A DNA stretch of 64,000 nt from DASYKS01 sp035995205 (GTDB taxonomy: Bacteria; Acidobacteriota; Thermoanaerobaculia; Multivoradales; UBA5704). Positions 8,286 to 18,174 of the stretch are shown one piece after another. The position numbers and the translations under genes were made by a program. The notes beneath the pieces are model-generated. The model searched no databases. It was not told the origin of the DNA and worked only from the letters and a program-made list of their open reading frames with translations. The first letter of the stretch is position 1; the number at the start of each line of letters is the position of its first letter. The stretch covers positions 1 to 64,000 of the forward strand of contig DASYKS010000041.1 in the NCBI GenBank assembly GCA_035995205.1, written 5' to 3'.

Positions 8286-11200
8286 CTAGCTCGGGGGCAC
8301 GCCGGTCAGGTCGGGGAGCGCCATCGCTTTCAGCAGCGGGTTCAGCAACTGAAGGATGAGCCCCCGGGTCTGAGGAGTTTGCGTCGTCACGAGCAGCAGC
8401 ACGGGTGTGACGCAGTAGCTGAAAACAGTGGTCACAAGCTCTTGGTACAGAGCGTCGCTACCGGTGGTGCCGGCGATCGTGCTCAGGACCGGATTGCGCT
8501 CGATCTGCGCGAACGTCCAGACGGTGGCGAAGATCATGGCGACCAGAATGGCCAGCAGTCCGAACACCAGCAACCGCTTGGGCTGGATGTGATGGGTCTC
8601 GACGGCCGCGAGCAGAAGGAAGCTCGGAACGAGAGCGGCAACCAGGCTGTCGCGGAGATGGCCGAAAACTGATCGGACGTACGCAACGATGCGGACCAAC
8701 AGGTATTCCTGCTCCGCCGAGCCTTCTTGGAAGCCTTTGGTCAGACTCCGGGTCGTCGCGTCGAGCAGGTCGTGAATCTCTTCGCGGGCCTGGCGCTCGC
8801 ATGCCTTGTCCCCCGCGTGATGGGCGGCAAGGGCCGTTCTCAAGGAGCCGGACAAGGTGGTCCGCAGGTCGGGTCGGAAGTCGACGAGCTTGTCGCTCGA
8901 CAGCTGAAGCATCCGAAATTCCGGCACTTTCAAGGCGAATGATTTCATCGGCTTCCAATCGATCGCCTTGCGCAGCGCTCCGTTGTTCTCATCGAGAATT
9001 TTCGCGAGATCGATGGATCGGAGCAATCCGAGCAGGTGCCGCAGGTGCCGCCAGAGAGACAGGAATCGGACGAACGAGATGACGACGAGGAGCAGGGTGA
9101 CGTGTCCAAGCACCAGGAACAAAACGAGGGCACCGGGCCTCTCGGCGATCACCTGGCCAATTTTGACAAAGAACAAAAGGAATCCGACCGAAAGCAAGCC
9201 AATCCAGATCCTTGCAGGGCCGCTGATGAATCGTCCCGAGGCGTCGCGCTCGATGTGCTCCGCCAAGTCGAATGCCGTGGCGAGCTCCGGATTGCCGCCC
9301 GGTTGAATCTCCCAGCGAAGACAATCGGGCGCCTGCGCACGGCGCCGGATCTCGAACCAAGACCAGGCGAGGAGCGCTGCGCCCGACCAGGCGAGCGAAA
9401 CGATCGGTGAGACCCCTCCGGAGAAGCTCCGTGCCCGGAGGTGAAACAATTCGGCTCCGCCGGGCATCCAGAGGTTGAAGAGACTCCAGATTCCGAAGCC
9501 AAGAAGACCGGTGCAAAGGAGAACAAATCCGCTCCAACGAGCTGTCGACGATCGATTCGGTGGCCAGTAGAGGATTGCGCCGATCGCAAAAGCTGCCGAC
9601 CCGGCAAGCAGGTAGTCCAGCGCTCGGCCGCTCTGGTCCGAGACTCTGAATAGCACGTAGGGAAGGGCGACAAGCGTCAACAGGACGGTTGCTGCAGCGA
9701 CCAGTACGGTATTGGCGATCCGCTGTGCAACTTTGGCGGCGCCGGCCGGCAGGGCACGGCGAGCCGAGCGGAACGACCCGGCAAGGGCCAGAATTGCGAG
9801 CCCTGCGAGCAACAGGCGCATCTTGGTGCGATCCGAAAGAGCTCTCGCCACTTGCCAGACTCGCGGTGGGGGAACGCGAGCGATCGGCCAGAGAGAGCCG
9901 TTGCCGACTGCGACGATCCAGGAAGGAGGCACCGGAAAAGAGGGGGGCGGTTCCAAAAGCGCTTGCGTCGCGAGGAAGGTTCCTTGGTGAAGCTCGCCGA
10001 TGAACTGGCGCCGGCTTTCTGTACTTGTCGGGTCTGGGCAGGGTTTTCCGTCCGGGCAGGGGGCCCGCGTTACAGCTGCCGGAGGGAGAGCCCGCTTTAC
10101 CGGTACCGGAGGGAAGAGCGGCATCGAAGAGAAGACGAGGGTACCGTTCAGATCATCGCCCAGTTGCGGATGCGCGAGCAGCATGTCGTTGTCGAGCGTG
10201 AACAACGTCGCGTCGGGGCAGATTGCGCGGACGCGCTGAATCAGGAACAGGCGATCGCGGAGGTCTGTCGCAACGATCCCGAAGTAGCGGATGTCCTCCA
10301 AGCAAAGGGATTGCAGTAAGTTGCCGAGCGCCAGATCCTTGGCCGGTGTAGCGAGATCGCCGAGCTCCGGGACGAGGTCGACCGGGTGTTCCGAGAGTCC
10401 AAGGTCGACGTTGGTCGCTTCGTTCTTGGTCGTAGCGGAAGCCGCGGATTTTTCGGCCTTCTGCTTTGTAGCCCAAGCTTTCCGAAGCTCGCCGATCCCG
10501 CTGGGAAAGAAGGCGTGGCGAATCTCGAAGTCCAGCTGGGGATGGCTGCGTTTGAGCTTGTGCTCGGCTTCTGAGCCGGGGATCATGCTCCGCCCGTAGG
10601 CGGTATCGCTTTCCGTCAAGAGCACGACTCTTCTCAGGTTCCATCCGAGGTCGGATTCGAGAAAACGTAACGAGCGTGCAAGAAGTATGTTGTCCGGGGA
10701 GACCGTTCGTTCGAAGCTCACACCCGGCAGCTCGGAGAACTCATCCTTGAGGTTTGCCGCGGTGGCGGAGCCCGAAACGATTTGAATCTCGGGTTGAGGC
10801 CAGCACGGACCCACCTCGGGATCTGGATGTTGGGGCTTCCAGGTCCGCAAGACGGCCTTCATCGAGTCGACGGAACCCGAGAACGTCGGTCCTAAGATTT
10901 CCACCGTGGTGGCGGGCGCCAATATCTGCGCCAGCTTGAGGGCAGTTAAGAAGGCTTTGCGATGGATGCCCTGTTTCGGAGTCTCCCCGACCAGGAAGAC
11001 GAGAGCGAGCTCACGTGGCTCGGGATGGCGGAACAGCAGGATCATGCCCGGCCGCTCGCGAGCGGCCTGCGCCTCCTCCTTCTGTTTCGTCGGGTCTTTG
11101 GATTCCCAGACAGACCGATAGCTGTCGAAGAGGAACCCGGAGTCCGCGTACGCCTCCTGCAGGCCGAGAAGACTCTGGTCGAAGCGGGTCTTGAGCTGCG

Positions 11201-11843
11201 AATCGAGCGGATCGGCAACGACCGCCAACATCGGCATCAGCTGATATCCGGGCCATTGCTCCCGCACCTTCACCAACAGTTCAGCGAGTGCCGCGTCTGC
11301 TTTGGCGCCGACGAATTCGGCGAGAAGTGCTTTGAGCTCGTTCGAACCCTCCGGATCCGGCGAGGCCGCCGGAGGTCCCGCGGCAGCATCCTTGGGGGTC
11401 GGCGCATCCTTCGAGACTTCCGGCGAGTCTCCTCTCTCCACCACCGTTTGCTGGGGAGCGGGTGCGGGCGCAGTCTCTTTCCGGTTGCCGAAAGCGAAGG
11501 TGGCCCATAACGACAGGAGAATGAGCGGAATCCCGAAGCGCTGCATTCCTACAAGGACGGACTCGGTTTCAGCATTCCGGTTCGGTGGCCAGGAGGCAGC
11601 CAGGCGCGCTGTGTGAGCCGCTAGACCTCCCGCCGGAACCACGCTGCCGTCTCCTCGTCCGCCGTCGACCGTGCCGGCGGCGCAGAATCCTTTCGGACTG
11701 GTGCAACCGGCGGTCACCTGGGCGTCGACGATCACGGCGCGAAAACTCTTGCAATCGCCCGCGCTCGCCGGCAGTGCGCTCGCCAGACTGCCCACGAACA
11801 GAAACAGAAACGATGCCGCACAAGGATGGAGCTTCATTCTCAT
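8286..11843 (-). CDS. large multi-pass membrane protein with a receptor-like periplasmic region
   Basis: An 1185-residue protein of unknown function. Residues 1-28 are a signal peptide. Residues 30-95 are Cys-containing (GCTSPKGFCAAGT) and resemble the start of a different secreted protein. A membrane helix follows at about 103-119, then a Pro/Ala linker. Residues 165-640 form an alpha/beta region reminiscent of type-1 periplasmic-binding folds (RRVVLLTESDTAYGRSM; FLIQRVRAICPDATLF). From 660 onward there are about eight membrane helices, with a helical cytoplasmic segment near 930-1060, and a last hydrophobic block near 1070-1165. GGAGGA precedes the first ATG; an alternative start is Met100 at 11546, which would drop the unrelated N-terminus. 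I cannot assign a role; ligand sensing is only suggested by the fold impression. Confidence 0.65.
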   Translation of the reverse strand: MRMKLHPCAASFLFLFVGSLASALPASAGDCKSFRAVIVDAQVTAGCTSPKGFCAAGTVDGGRGDGSVVPAGGLAAHTARLAASWPPNRNAETESVLVGMQRFGIPLILLSLWATFAFGNRKETAPAPAPQQTVVERGDSPEVSKDAPTPKDAAAGPPAASPDPEGSNELKALLAEFVGAKADAALAELLVKVREQWPGYQLMPMLAVVADPLDSQLKTRFDQSLLGLQEAYADSGFLFDSYRSVWESKDPTKQKEEAQAARERPGMILLFRHPEPRELALVFLVGETPKQGIHRKAFLTALKLAQILAPATTVEILGPTFSGSVDSMKAVLRTWKPQHPDPEVGPCWPQPEIQIVSGSATAANLKDEFSELPGVSFERTVSPDNILLARSLRFLESDLGWNLRRVVLLTESDTAYGRSMIPGSEAEHKLKRSHPQLDFEIRHAFFPSGIGELRKAWATKQKAEKSAASATTKNEATNVDLGLSEHPVDLVPELGDLATPAKDLALGNLLQSLCLEDIRYFGIVATDLRDRLFLIQRVRAICPDATLFTLDNDMLLAHPQLGDDLNGTLVFSSMPLFPPVPVKRALPPAAVTRAPCPDGKPCPDPTSTESRRQFIGELHQGTFLATQALLEPPPSFPVPPSWIVAVGNGSLWPIARVPPPRVWQVARALSDRTKMRLLLAGLAILALAGSFRSARRALPAGAAKVAQRIANTVLVAAATVLLTLVALPYVLFRVSDQSGRALDYLLAGSAAFAIGAILYWPPNRSSTARWSGFVLLCTGLLGFGIWSLFNLWMPGGAELFHLRARSFSGGVSPIVSLAWSGAALLAWSWFEIRRRAQAPDCLRWEIQPGGNPELATAFDLAEHIERDASGRFISGPARIWIGLLSVGFLLFFVKIGQVIAERPGALVLFLVLGHVTLLLVVISFVRFLSLWRHLRHLLGLLRSIDLAKILDENNGALRKAIDWKPMKSFALKVPEFRMLQLSSDKLVDFRPDLRTTLSGSLRTALAAHHAGDKACERQAREEIHDLLDATTRSLTKGFQEGSAEQEYLLVRIVAYVRSVFGHLRDSLVAALVPSFLLLAAVETHHIQPKRLLVFGLLAILVAMIFATVWTFAQIERNPVLSTIAGTTGSDALYQELVTTVFSYCVTPVLLLVTTQTPQTRGLILQLLNPLLKAMALPDLTGVPPS

Positions 11844-12238
11844 AAGTCCTCCACTCGGTCAGGTCCGCCGCCGCGGGACCGCGAAGTGCGGTTCGGCGGT
11901 TCGGCGAAACGTTGCGAGGCGAGGGTCCGCCGAGCCGGCCGAAGGGTCAATTACTTGGCAGGTAAACCAAGGCCCTCCACGGGATGAGCGGCGGCCCGGG
12001 CGGGATCGACCGGGATCGATGTCTGAGGCGGCGGATGCGGCGAACCCCGTCGCCTGTGAGCTGACGAACCGCGACTGGCATGAGCTTCGCCACCAGTCAC
12101 GGCGTCCGGCGGGCGGTTCGCACCAAGACTTGAGCGAAACCGCGATGTCCTCGGAAATCGCGGCGTAAACTCTCGGCACACGACAAGGAAGTGAACCCGC
12201 GGCCCGCAAAATCCTTGCGGTGCGCTAGGAGGTGCCAC
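11844..12238. other. intergenic region between divergent genes
   Basis: About 395 bp separate the large membrane-protein gene (minus) from the first ELWxxDGT gene (plus), so both promoters must lie here. GC is as high as in coding DNA. I see a small hairpin, CCGCGAT at 12140-12146 paired with ATCGCGG at 12157-12163, and a strong ribosome-binding site AGGAGGTG just before 12239. No convincing gene or RNA is apparent. Confidence 0.5.
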
Positions 12239-14950
12239 GTGAGGAAACGCTCGCCGGTTTGGATCTCGATCGCCGCTTGGGGTGTCGTTGCGCTGGCGCC
12301 GGCCGCGGCGCAGGGTCCCGCCGTTCTGGTCAAGGACATCGCAACGGGGCCGGCGGTGGCGGGCCGGTTGCATCTCGACACGCCGCCGGTCGTGATTGGC
12401 GATCAGGCGTTCTTCGCGGGCGACGACGGATTTGTGAGCCGAGAGCTTTGGGCGACCGACGGTACGCCTCGCGGCACGCGGTTGGTGGCCGACCTCTGCC
12501 CGGGCCGGTGCAGCGGCCAGGCGCAGGCGTTCACTCCGTCCGGCAACCTTCTGTTTTTCGTCGCCGGCAACACGGCCACGGGCGACAATTCGTTTTGGGT
12601 CTGGCGAAGCGACGGCACCGACGACGGCACGTATCCGCTTGCCGATCTGGCGATCGACGTGTTCGGCTCGGCGGGACCGATCGGCTATCTCTCGCCATTT
12701 CGCGGCGGCGCCGTCTTTCTCGTCCGCGCGGGCGGGCGCAACGGCTACGACCTCTGGCGCTCCGATGGCACGCGCGCGGGAACTCGGGCCTTCTTCGCCC
12801 TGCCCGGCACGTTCGGTCTGGCGACGCCGGACAACCGCAAGCATCCGTTCCTCTCGGAGCCGGGGTCCGAGGGGGTCCGATTCAATTGGCAGGACGCCCC
12901 TTGGGTGACCGACGGCACGGCGCAAGGCACGCATCCGGTCGCCGAGCTGCCGATCCGCCTCTGCTATGAGGGGGGCTGGATCGCCTTGGACCACCGCGTG
13001 ATCTACGCGGGCGAGGACTTCTTTTCCAAAGGTTGCGAGCCCTGGACGACCGATGGAACCGTCACGGGGACCCACCGTCTGCGCGATATCAACCCCGGCC
13101 TCCCGTCCTCGGTTCCCTTCGACTTCGTGAGCACCCGAAACGGTGTTTACTTTGCAGCGCGAGACCAGTACGGTCGGAGCCGGTTGTGGAAGAGCGACGG
13201 CACAACCGAAGGGACGATCCGGGTCCGTACGTCCCGGCCGGAGCGGCCGCTCAACAAGGCGGCGATCATCGGCGCCGTCGGTTCGCGGATCTATTTCGCC
13301 GCCGACGACGGCGTGCACGGCCTGGAGCTTTGGAGGACGGACGGCAACCCCGCCACCACGCAAATGGTCGTGGATCTCACGCCGGGAGCCGCGTCGTCGC
13401 AGCTCGGCTTCGGCCTGGCTGCGGACGACGGCTTGTATTTCGGGGCCGCTATCGGCGACGCGACGGACGGCTTCGTCTTTCACACCACGGGAACGGCCGC
13501 TTCGACCGTCCGCATCGAGGGCACCGGCAACGCCGGCATGCTCGCGACCCTGGGCGACCGGCTCCTGCTGGAAGTCCCGACGGCCGGTGAAGGCTCCGCG
13601 CTTGCGGTGACCGATGCCACGGCCGGCAGCCCGCGGATTCTCTTTCACGGCGAGAGCGCGCCCTCTTCGTTCCCGACGGATCTTTCCTCGGCCGATCACG
13701 GGTTGCTGTTCACAGCCGACGACGGCATTCACGGAGGAGAGGTTTGGCGCACCGACGGCCGGCGGAGCGGGACGCGACTGCTCGCCGACTTCATGAGCAG
13801 CGACAATTCATTCGACCGGCCGCGACTGTTTGCGACCCGAGGCGGCGTCTTCATCTCCGTCGTCGATTTCGGGCACGACAGCCTTTTGGTCTGGAGCGAC
13901 GGTAGCGCGGAGACGCCGAGGACTCTGGTTCACGATCCGGCCTTGGCCGTTAGGAGAGAATTCGTCGAGACCGGAGAAGGCGCCGCGTTCTTCGTCGAGC
14001 GCTTTGCCGAATTCTCGGGCGTGATCGAATTGTGGGGGAGCGACGGAACGCCCGCGGGAACGGGCAAGCTCGCCTTGGTCGACGAGGGACCGGATCCGTA
14101 CGATGCCGCTTTCGTGACCGCCGGACCCGCGCCGGGCTCCGCGACCTTCATGTTCCAGTCGTTCGCCTCGACCAAGTACCGGTCGTCGCAGCTGTTTTCA
14201 ACCGACGGTACCGCGGGCGGTACCCGGGCGCTCGGCCCCCTGGGGCTGGGCGTCCACACGCAGGTTCTGGGCATCATCGCCGCCGCGGGCCGTTCGTTCC
14301 TGGTGCTGTACGAGGAGTTTCGCCGGAGCGCCTCGAAGCTCTGGGTGAACGACGGCACGCCGGACGGCACGAGCGAGGTGTTTCGGATCAACGACCCGTT
14401 CGACCACTCGTTCATCAGCGAGCTGGACGCCACGGCGGACCGGCTCTACTTCACCGGCGACGACGCGGTGGGAGGGCGCGAGCTGTGGGCGACCGACGGA
14501 ACGCGCGAAGGAACCGCCCGCGTGGCCGATATCGTGCCCGGGCGCGGCGGCTCTAACCCAAGCGATTTCTTTGGATTCGGGAACCTTCTTTTCTTCGCGG
14601 CCGACGACGGCGCGCACGGCGGCGAGCTTTGGGTGACCGACGGCTCCGCGGCGGGGACGCGGCAGATCGAGATCCGCCCCGGGCCGCGCGGGTCGTTTCC
14701 GCACGGTTTTACCGCGATCGGAAACCGCGTCGTGTTCGCCGCCGACGACGGCACGCACGGCCTGGAGATCTGGACCTCGGACGGCACCCCGGCGGGCACG
14801 CGCCTCGCGGCGGACGTCCTGCCCGGGCGGCTCGGATCAGACCCGTCCGGGTTCGCGCTGTTCGGCACCGATCTCTTCTTCGCGGCGGGCAGGCCCAGCG
14901 TGGGCTATGAGCTGTTCCGCGTGCCGAGGAGCGTTCTCGATGCGCACTAA
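12239..14950 (+). CDS. secreted ELWxxDGT-repeat protein (copy 1A)
   Basis: A 903-residue exported repeat protein. GTG at 12239 is preferred over an upstream ATG because AGGAGGTG lies 4-5 nt before it and the next paralogue begins the same way; it gives a clean signal peptide (WISIAAWGVVALAPAAAQG). The rest is about 17 units of roughly 45-50 residues, each closing with a variant of ELWxTDGTxxGT followed by a VxDIxPG-type strand (TIGR04534-like). Such units are expected to form beta-propeller or solenoid blades on secreted or cell-surface proteins; their ligand is unknown. The gene ends 21 bp before copy 1B, with which it shares unit order along its length, so the two arose by tandem duplication and are probably cotranscribed. 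Confidence 0.85.
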   Translation: MRKRSPVWISIAAWGVVALAPAAAQGPAVLVKDIATGPAVAGRLHLDTPPVVIGDQAFFAGDDGFVSRELWATDGTPRGTRLVADLCPGRCSGQAQAFTPSGNLLFFVAGNTATGDNSFWVWRSDGTDDGTYPLADLAIDVFGSAGPIGYLSPFRGGAVFLVRAGGRNGYDLWRSDGTRAGTRAFFALPGTFGLATPDNRKHPFLSEPGSEGVRFNWQDAPWVTDGTAQGTHPVAELPIRLCYEGGWIALDHRVIYAGEDFFSKGCEPWTTDGTVTGTHRLRDINPGLPSSVPFDFVSTRNGVYFAARDQYGRSRLWKSDGTTEGTIRVRTSRPERPLNKAAIIGAVGSRIYFAADDGVHGLELWRTDGNPATTQMVVDLTPGAASSQLGFGLAADDGLYFGAAIGDATDGFVFHTTGTAASTVRIEGTGNAGMLATLGDRLLLEVPTAGEGSALAVTDATAGSPRILFHGESAPSSFPTDLSSADHGLLFTADDGIHGGEVWRTDGRRSGTRLLADFMSSDNSFDRPRLFATRGGVFISVVDFGHDSLLVWSDGSAETPRTLVHDPALAVRREFVETGEGAAFFVERFAEFSGVIELWGSDGTPAGTGKLALVDEGPDPYDAAFVTAGPAPGSATFMFQSFASTKYRSSQLFSTDGTAGGTRALGPLGLGVHTQVLGIIAAAGRSFLVLYEEFRRSASKLWVNDGTPDGTSEVFRINDPFDHSFISELDATADRLYFTGDDAVGGRELWATDGTREGTARVADIVPGRGGSNPSDFFGFGNLLFFAADDGAHGGELWVTDGSAAGTRQIEIRPGPRGSFPHGFTAIGNRVVFAADDGTHGLEIWTSDGTPAGTRLAADVLPGRLGSDPSGFALFGTDLFFAAGRPSVGYELFRVPRSVLDAH

Positions 14951-14971
14951 GGGTCTTGTGGGGGGTGTCTC

Positions 14972-17683
14972 GTGACGAAGCGCCCGACCGTTTGGACCTC
15001 GATCTTCGCGTTGGGGCTGGTTGCGTCGACGCCGGCCATGGCCCAGAGCCCCGCCGTCCTGGTCAAAGACATTTCCCCGGGACCCGCCCAGGCGAGCCCG
15101 TCGGCGCTCGCGGCGCTGGTCGTCGTCGGCAACCAGGCTTTCTTTGCCGCCGATGACGGGTTTCTGGGCCGGGAGCTGTGGGCGACCGACGGCACTCGCC
15201 AGGGCACGCGGCTGGTCGCCGATCTCTGTCCGGGCCGGTGCGGCGGCGAGCCGCAGGCGTTCACGCCGTCGGGTGATCTGATGTTCTTCGTCGCCGGCAA
15301 CACGACCTCGGGCGACAACTCGTTCTGGCTCTGGCGCACCGACGGCAGCGACGACGGTACGTATCCGCTCGCGGATCTTGCGATCGACGTGTTCGGTTCG
15401 GCGGGGCCGATCGGTTATCTCGCGCCGATTCCCGGCGGTGCCGTGTTCCTCGTACGGGACGGCGGCCGCGACGGCTACGACCTCTGGCGTTCCGACGGCA
15501 CGCGCGCCGGGACCCGCCGGCTGTTCGAGCTGCCCGGCACCTTCGGGTTCCCCACGCCGTTCAATCGCCCGCACCCGCACCTTGAGCGCGTGGGGAAGGA
15601 GATCGTCCACTTCGACTGGCAGGGGGCGCTCTGGGTGACCGACGGCACCGAGCGGGGTACCCATCCGGTCGCCGAGCTGCCGATCACGCTCTGTTCGGAG
15701 GGCGGTTGGCTCCAGCTCGGCGAGCGCCTGATCTATGCCGGGCAAGACGAGGCGAAAGGATGCGAGCCCTGGGTGACCGATGGAACTCTCGAAGGGACCC
15801 ACCCCTTGCGCGACCTCCGGCCCGGGGACGGTTCGTCTTTTCCTTCCGGTTTCGTGAGCACCCGAAACGGCGTCTACTTCACGGCGGTTGACAAGTATGG
15901 CCGGACGCGCCTGTGGAAGACCGATGGCACGACCGAAGGGACGATCCAGGTCCGGACGCCCCGGCCGGAACGCCCGTTGAACCAAGCGTGGATCTTCGGG
16001 GTCGTCGGCTCGCGGGTCTATTTCGTCGCCGACGACGGCGCGCATGGCCTGGAGCTCTGGAAGACCGACGGCAACCCCGCCACCACGCAGCTGGTCGCGG
16101 ACTTGACCCCGGGACCCGGCGGTTCCGATTTCCTCTTCGGCCTCGCCGCCGGCGACGGTTTCTATTTCTTCGCGAACGTCGCCGGCGTGCCGGACGTCCT
16201 CTGGCACACCCGGGGGACGGCCGCTTCGACCGTCCGCATCGCCGGCACTCCGAAATTCGTCGGCGCCGTGGCCTTTCGCGACAAGCTCTTGTTGGCTCTG
16301 GAGCCCGGCGAAGGAGCCTCGGTTCTGGCGCTCAACGACGGCACGACCGACGGCACCCGAATTCTGTTCCAAGGCGAGCAAGCCCCCTCTTCGTTTCCGA
16401 CCGATTTCGTTGCGACGCCCAGAGGGTTGCTGTTCACGGCCGACGACGACGTCCACGGAGGCGAAGTCTGGCGCTCCGACGGTCGGCGGAGTGGGACGCA
16501 GCTGCTCGCCGACCTGTCGACCGACAGCTTCGGGCTCCTGTTCCGGCCGCGTCTGTTTGCCGATCGCGACGGCGTCTTTATCTCCATCCTCGACTTTCCA
16601 TTCAACCACTCGGTCTTTCATAGCGACGGCGGTCCGGAGGCGCCGCAGCTCCTGCTCCACGATCCCGAGCTGGCCTCACCCGACGGCTTCGTCGAAACCG
16701 GCGCGGGCACTACGTTCTTCCTCGATCGCAGAGGCTCCGGCGGCAGCTCGACCTTGGAGCTGTGGGGGAGCGACGGCACGCCGTCGGGTACCGGGCCGCT
16801 CGCCGTGGTCGACGACCAGCCCACCGATTTCTTTCATCGCCTCTTCGTGACTCCCGGTCCCGAGCCGGGCCACGCTCATTTCCTGTTCCAAAACGTCGGC
16901 TCGTCCATCGAGCGGACCTCGCCGCTCTTTGCGACCGACGGCACGGCCGAAGGCACCCGGGCTTTGGCGTCTCTCGGCATCGAGAACGACACGCAGGTTT
17001 TGGGCCTGCTCGCCAACGCCAGCCGTTCGTTCCTGGTGCTTTACGAGGAGGGGGAAGTCAGCGCCTCGAAGCTCTGGGTGACCGACGGCACAACCGGTGG
17101 CACGAGCGAGCTGTTCCGGATCGACAACCCGTTCGATCACTCGTTCATCAGCGAGATCGTCACCGCGGGCAGTCTTCTCTATTTCACCGGCGACGAACCG
17201 TCGGGAGGGCGCGAGGTCTGGGCCACCGACGGTACGAGCGAAGGCACCGCCCGCGTGGCGGACATCGCGCCGGGCGACGCCGGATCCAGCCCGAGCGACC
17301 TCTTCGCGTTCCGCAACCTCCTCTTCTTCGGAGCCGACGACGGCGCGCACGGCCGCGAGCTTTGGGTGACCGACGGCACGGCGGCGGGGACGCGGCAGAT
17401 CGAGATCCGCCCCGGGCCGCGAGGGTCGTATCCGCAAGGTTTTGCCGCGATCGGAGATCGCGTCGTCTTCGCCGCCGACGACGGCGTACACGGCCTGGAA
17501 ATGTGGGTGTCGGACGGCACGAAGGCGGGGACGCGCCTCGTCGCGGACGTGATGCCGGGCCGGCTCGGGTCGTGTCCGGTCGGCTTTACCCTTTTCGGCG
17601 CCCATCTGTTCTTCTCGGCCGGCCGCCCGAGCGTGGGCTATGAGCTGTTCCGCGTGCCGGCGAGCGTTCTCGATCAGCCGTAG
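14972..17683 (+). CDS. secreted ELWxxDGT-repeat protein (copy 1B)
   Basis: A 903-residue tandem paralogue of the preceding gene, with matching signal peptide (VWTSIFALGLVASTPAMAQS) and repeat order. Typical blades read RELWATDGTRQGT, RLWKTDGTTEGT, ELWVTDGTAAGT. The N- and C-terminal thirds are closest to copy 1A (both end with YELFRVPxSVLD), while the middle (about 380-560) has diverged more, for example VLWHTRGTAAST. It starts at GTG with a G-rich site (GGGGGG) upstream. There are no catalytic motifs, membrane anchor or obvious sorting tail, so it is probably secreted or outer-surface associated through an unseen partner. Confidence 0.85.
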   Translation: MTKRPTVWTSIFALGLVASTPAMAQSPAVLVKDISPGPAQASPSALAALVVVGNQAFFAADDGFLGRELWATDGTRQGTRLVADLCPGRCGGEPQAFTPSGDLMFFVAGNTTSGDNSFWLWRTDGSDDGTYPLADLAIDVFGSAGPIGYLAPIPGGAVFLVRDGGRDGYDLWRSDGTRAGTRRLFELPGTFGFPTPFNRPHPHLERVGKEIVHFDWQGALWVTDGTERGTHPVAELPITLCSEGGWLQLGERLIYAGQDEAKGCEPWVTDGTLEGTHPLRDLRPGDGSSFPSGFVSTRNGVYFTAVDKYGRTRLWKTDGTTEGTIQVRTPRPERPLNQAWIFGVVGSRVYFVADDGAHGLELWKTDGNPATTQLVADLTPGPGGSDFLFGLAAGDGFYFFANVAGVPDVLWHTRGTAASTVRIAGTPKFVGAVAFRDKLLLALEPGEGASVLALNDGTTDGTRILFQGEQAPSSFPTDFVATPRGLLFTADDDVHGGEVWRSDGRRSGTQLLADLSTDSFGLLFRPRLFADRDGVFISILDFPFNHSVFHSDGGPEAPQLLLHDPELASPDGFVETGAGTTFFLDRRGSGGSSTLELWGSDGTPSGTGPLAVVDDQPTDFFHRLFVTPGPEPGHAHFLFQNVGSSIERTSPLFATDGTAEGTRALASLGIENDTQVLGLLANASRSFLVLYEEGEVSASKLWVTDGTTGGTSELFRIDNPFDHSFISEIVTAGSLLYFTGDEPSGGREVWATDGTSEGTARVADIAPGDAGSSPSDLFAFRNLLFFGADDGAHGRELWVTDGTAAGTRQIEIRPGPRGSYPQGFAAIGDRVVFAADDGVHGLEMWVSDGTKAGTRLVADVMPGRLGSCPVGFTLFGAHLFFSAGRPSVGYELFRVPASVLDQP

Positions 17684-17721
17684 GCGCAGAGTTCTATCAA
17701 GTCGGTAGCGGCTTGCCACAT

Positions 17722-17832
17722 CAGCCCTCACCCCCGGCCCCTCTCCCAAACATGGGAGAGGGGAGAACAGCAAAACAGCTTTCGTCTTGCTCTCCTCTAT
17801 CCGTTTCGGGAGAGGGGCGGGGGTAAGGGCTG
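17722..17832. repeat. 111-bp inverted-repeat extragenic element
   Basis: Left end CAGCCCTCACCCCCGG (from 17722, arm to 17747) is complementary to the right end GGGAGAGGGGCGGGGG (arm 17808-17832, closing with GGGCTG), with one mismatch and one indel over about 25 bp. An inner hairpin CTCTCCC...GGGAGAG lies at 17741-17760. Elements of this CCCTCACCCC...CTCTCCC kind recur between genes in many environmental bacteria and behave like REP or MITE sequences. Confidence 0.75.
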
Positions 17833-17858
17833 GTATTGTGCTGCCAGGAGAATTCCGG

Positions 17859-18134
17859 ATGCACACCGTCACCTATCGCGCTGTCCTCAAGGGCAACCGC
17901 CTCGAGTGGCAGGGAGAGACTCCTTCGGAGATCGCGGCGGAGCGTTCGATTCTCGTCGATGTCACGATCCTCGGCGAAGAGAGATTCAGCGCCTCCCGCG
18001 AAGCGCACGCAGGAGAGCGGATGGCCGCCGCCTTGGAAAGCCTTGCGGCTTCCCGCGCAGTGATCGACATCGAGGATCCGGTCGGGTGGCAACGAGAGGG
18101 TCGCCGCGACCGTTCGTTGCCCGACAGAGACTAG
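17859..18134 (+). CDS. putative orphan type II antitoxin
   Basis: A 91-residue soluble protein that looks like a short antitoxin. It has an N-terminal strand pair (TYRAVLKGNRLEWQG), a VDVTIL strand, a helical middle (ERMAAALESLAA) and the tail DPVGWQREGRRDRSLPDRD, which I have seen ending many small antitoxin-like proteins paired with PIN toxins. AGGAG lies 6-8 nt before the ATG at 17859. No toxin gene follows; the next gene is a small membrane protein. It is bracketed by two palindromic elements, so the module may have been trimmed during rearrangement. The antitoxin role is inference. Confidence 0.5.
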   Translation: MHTVTYRAVLKGNRLEWQGETPSEIAAERSILVDVTILGEERFSASREAHAGERMAAALESLAASRAVIDIEDPVGWQREGRRDRSLPDRD

Positions 18135-18174
18135 AAAGAAACTGCCTCCTGGAGGACCCCTCTCGGTCTCTCGC

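Noticed and set aside
11951..13732. Long open frames antisense to the ELWxxDGT genes, such as 593 codons here and 607 codons at 14837-16660
   Set aside because: They mirror the high-GC codon-position pattern of the real + strand genes and give Arg/Gly/Ala-rich sequences without motifs.
17722..17832. Rho-independent terminator for copy 1B
   Set aside because: The long imperfect arms and lack of a T-tract fit an extragenic repeat element better than an intrinsic terminator, although it may still affect transcription.
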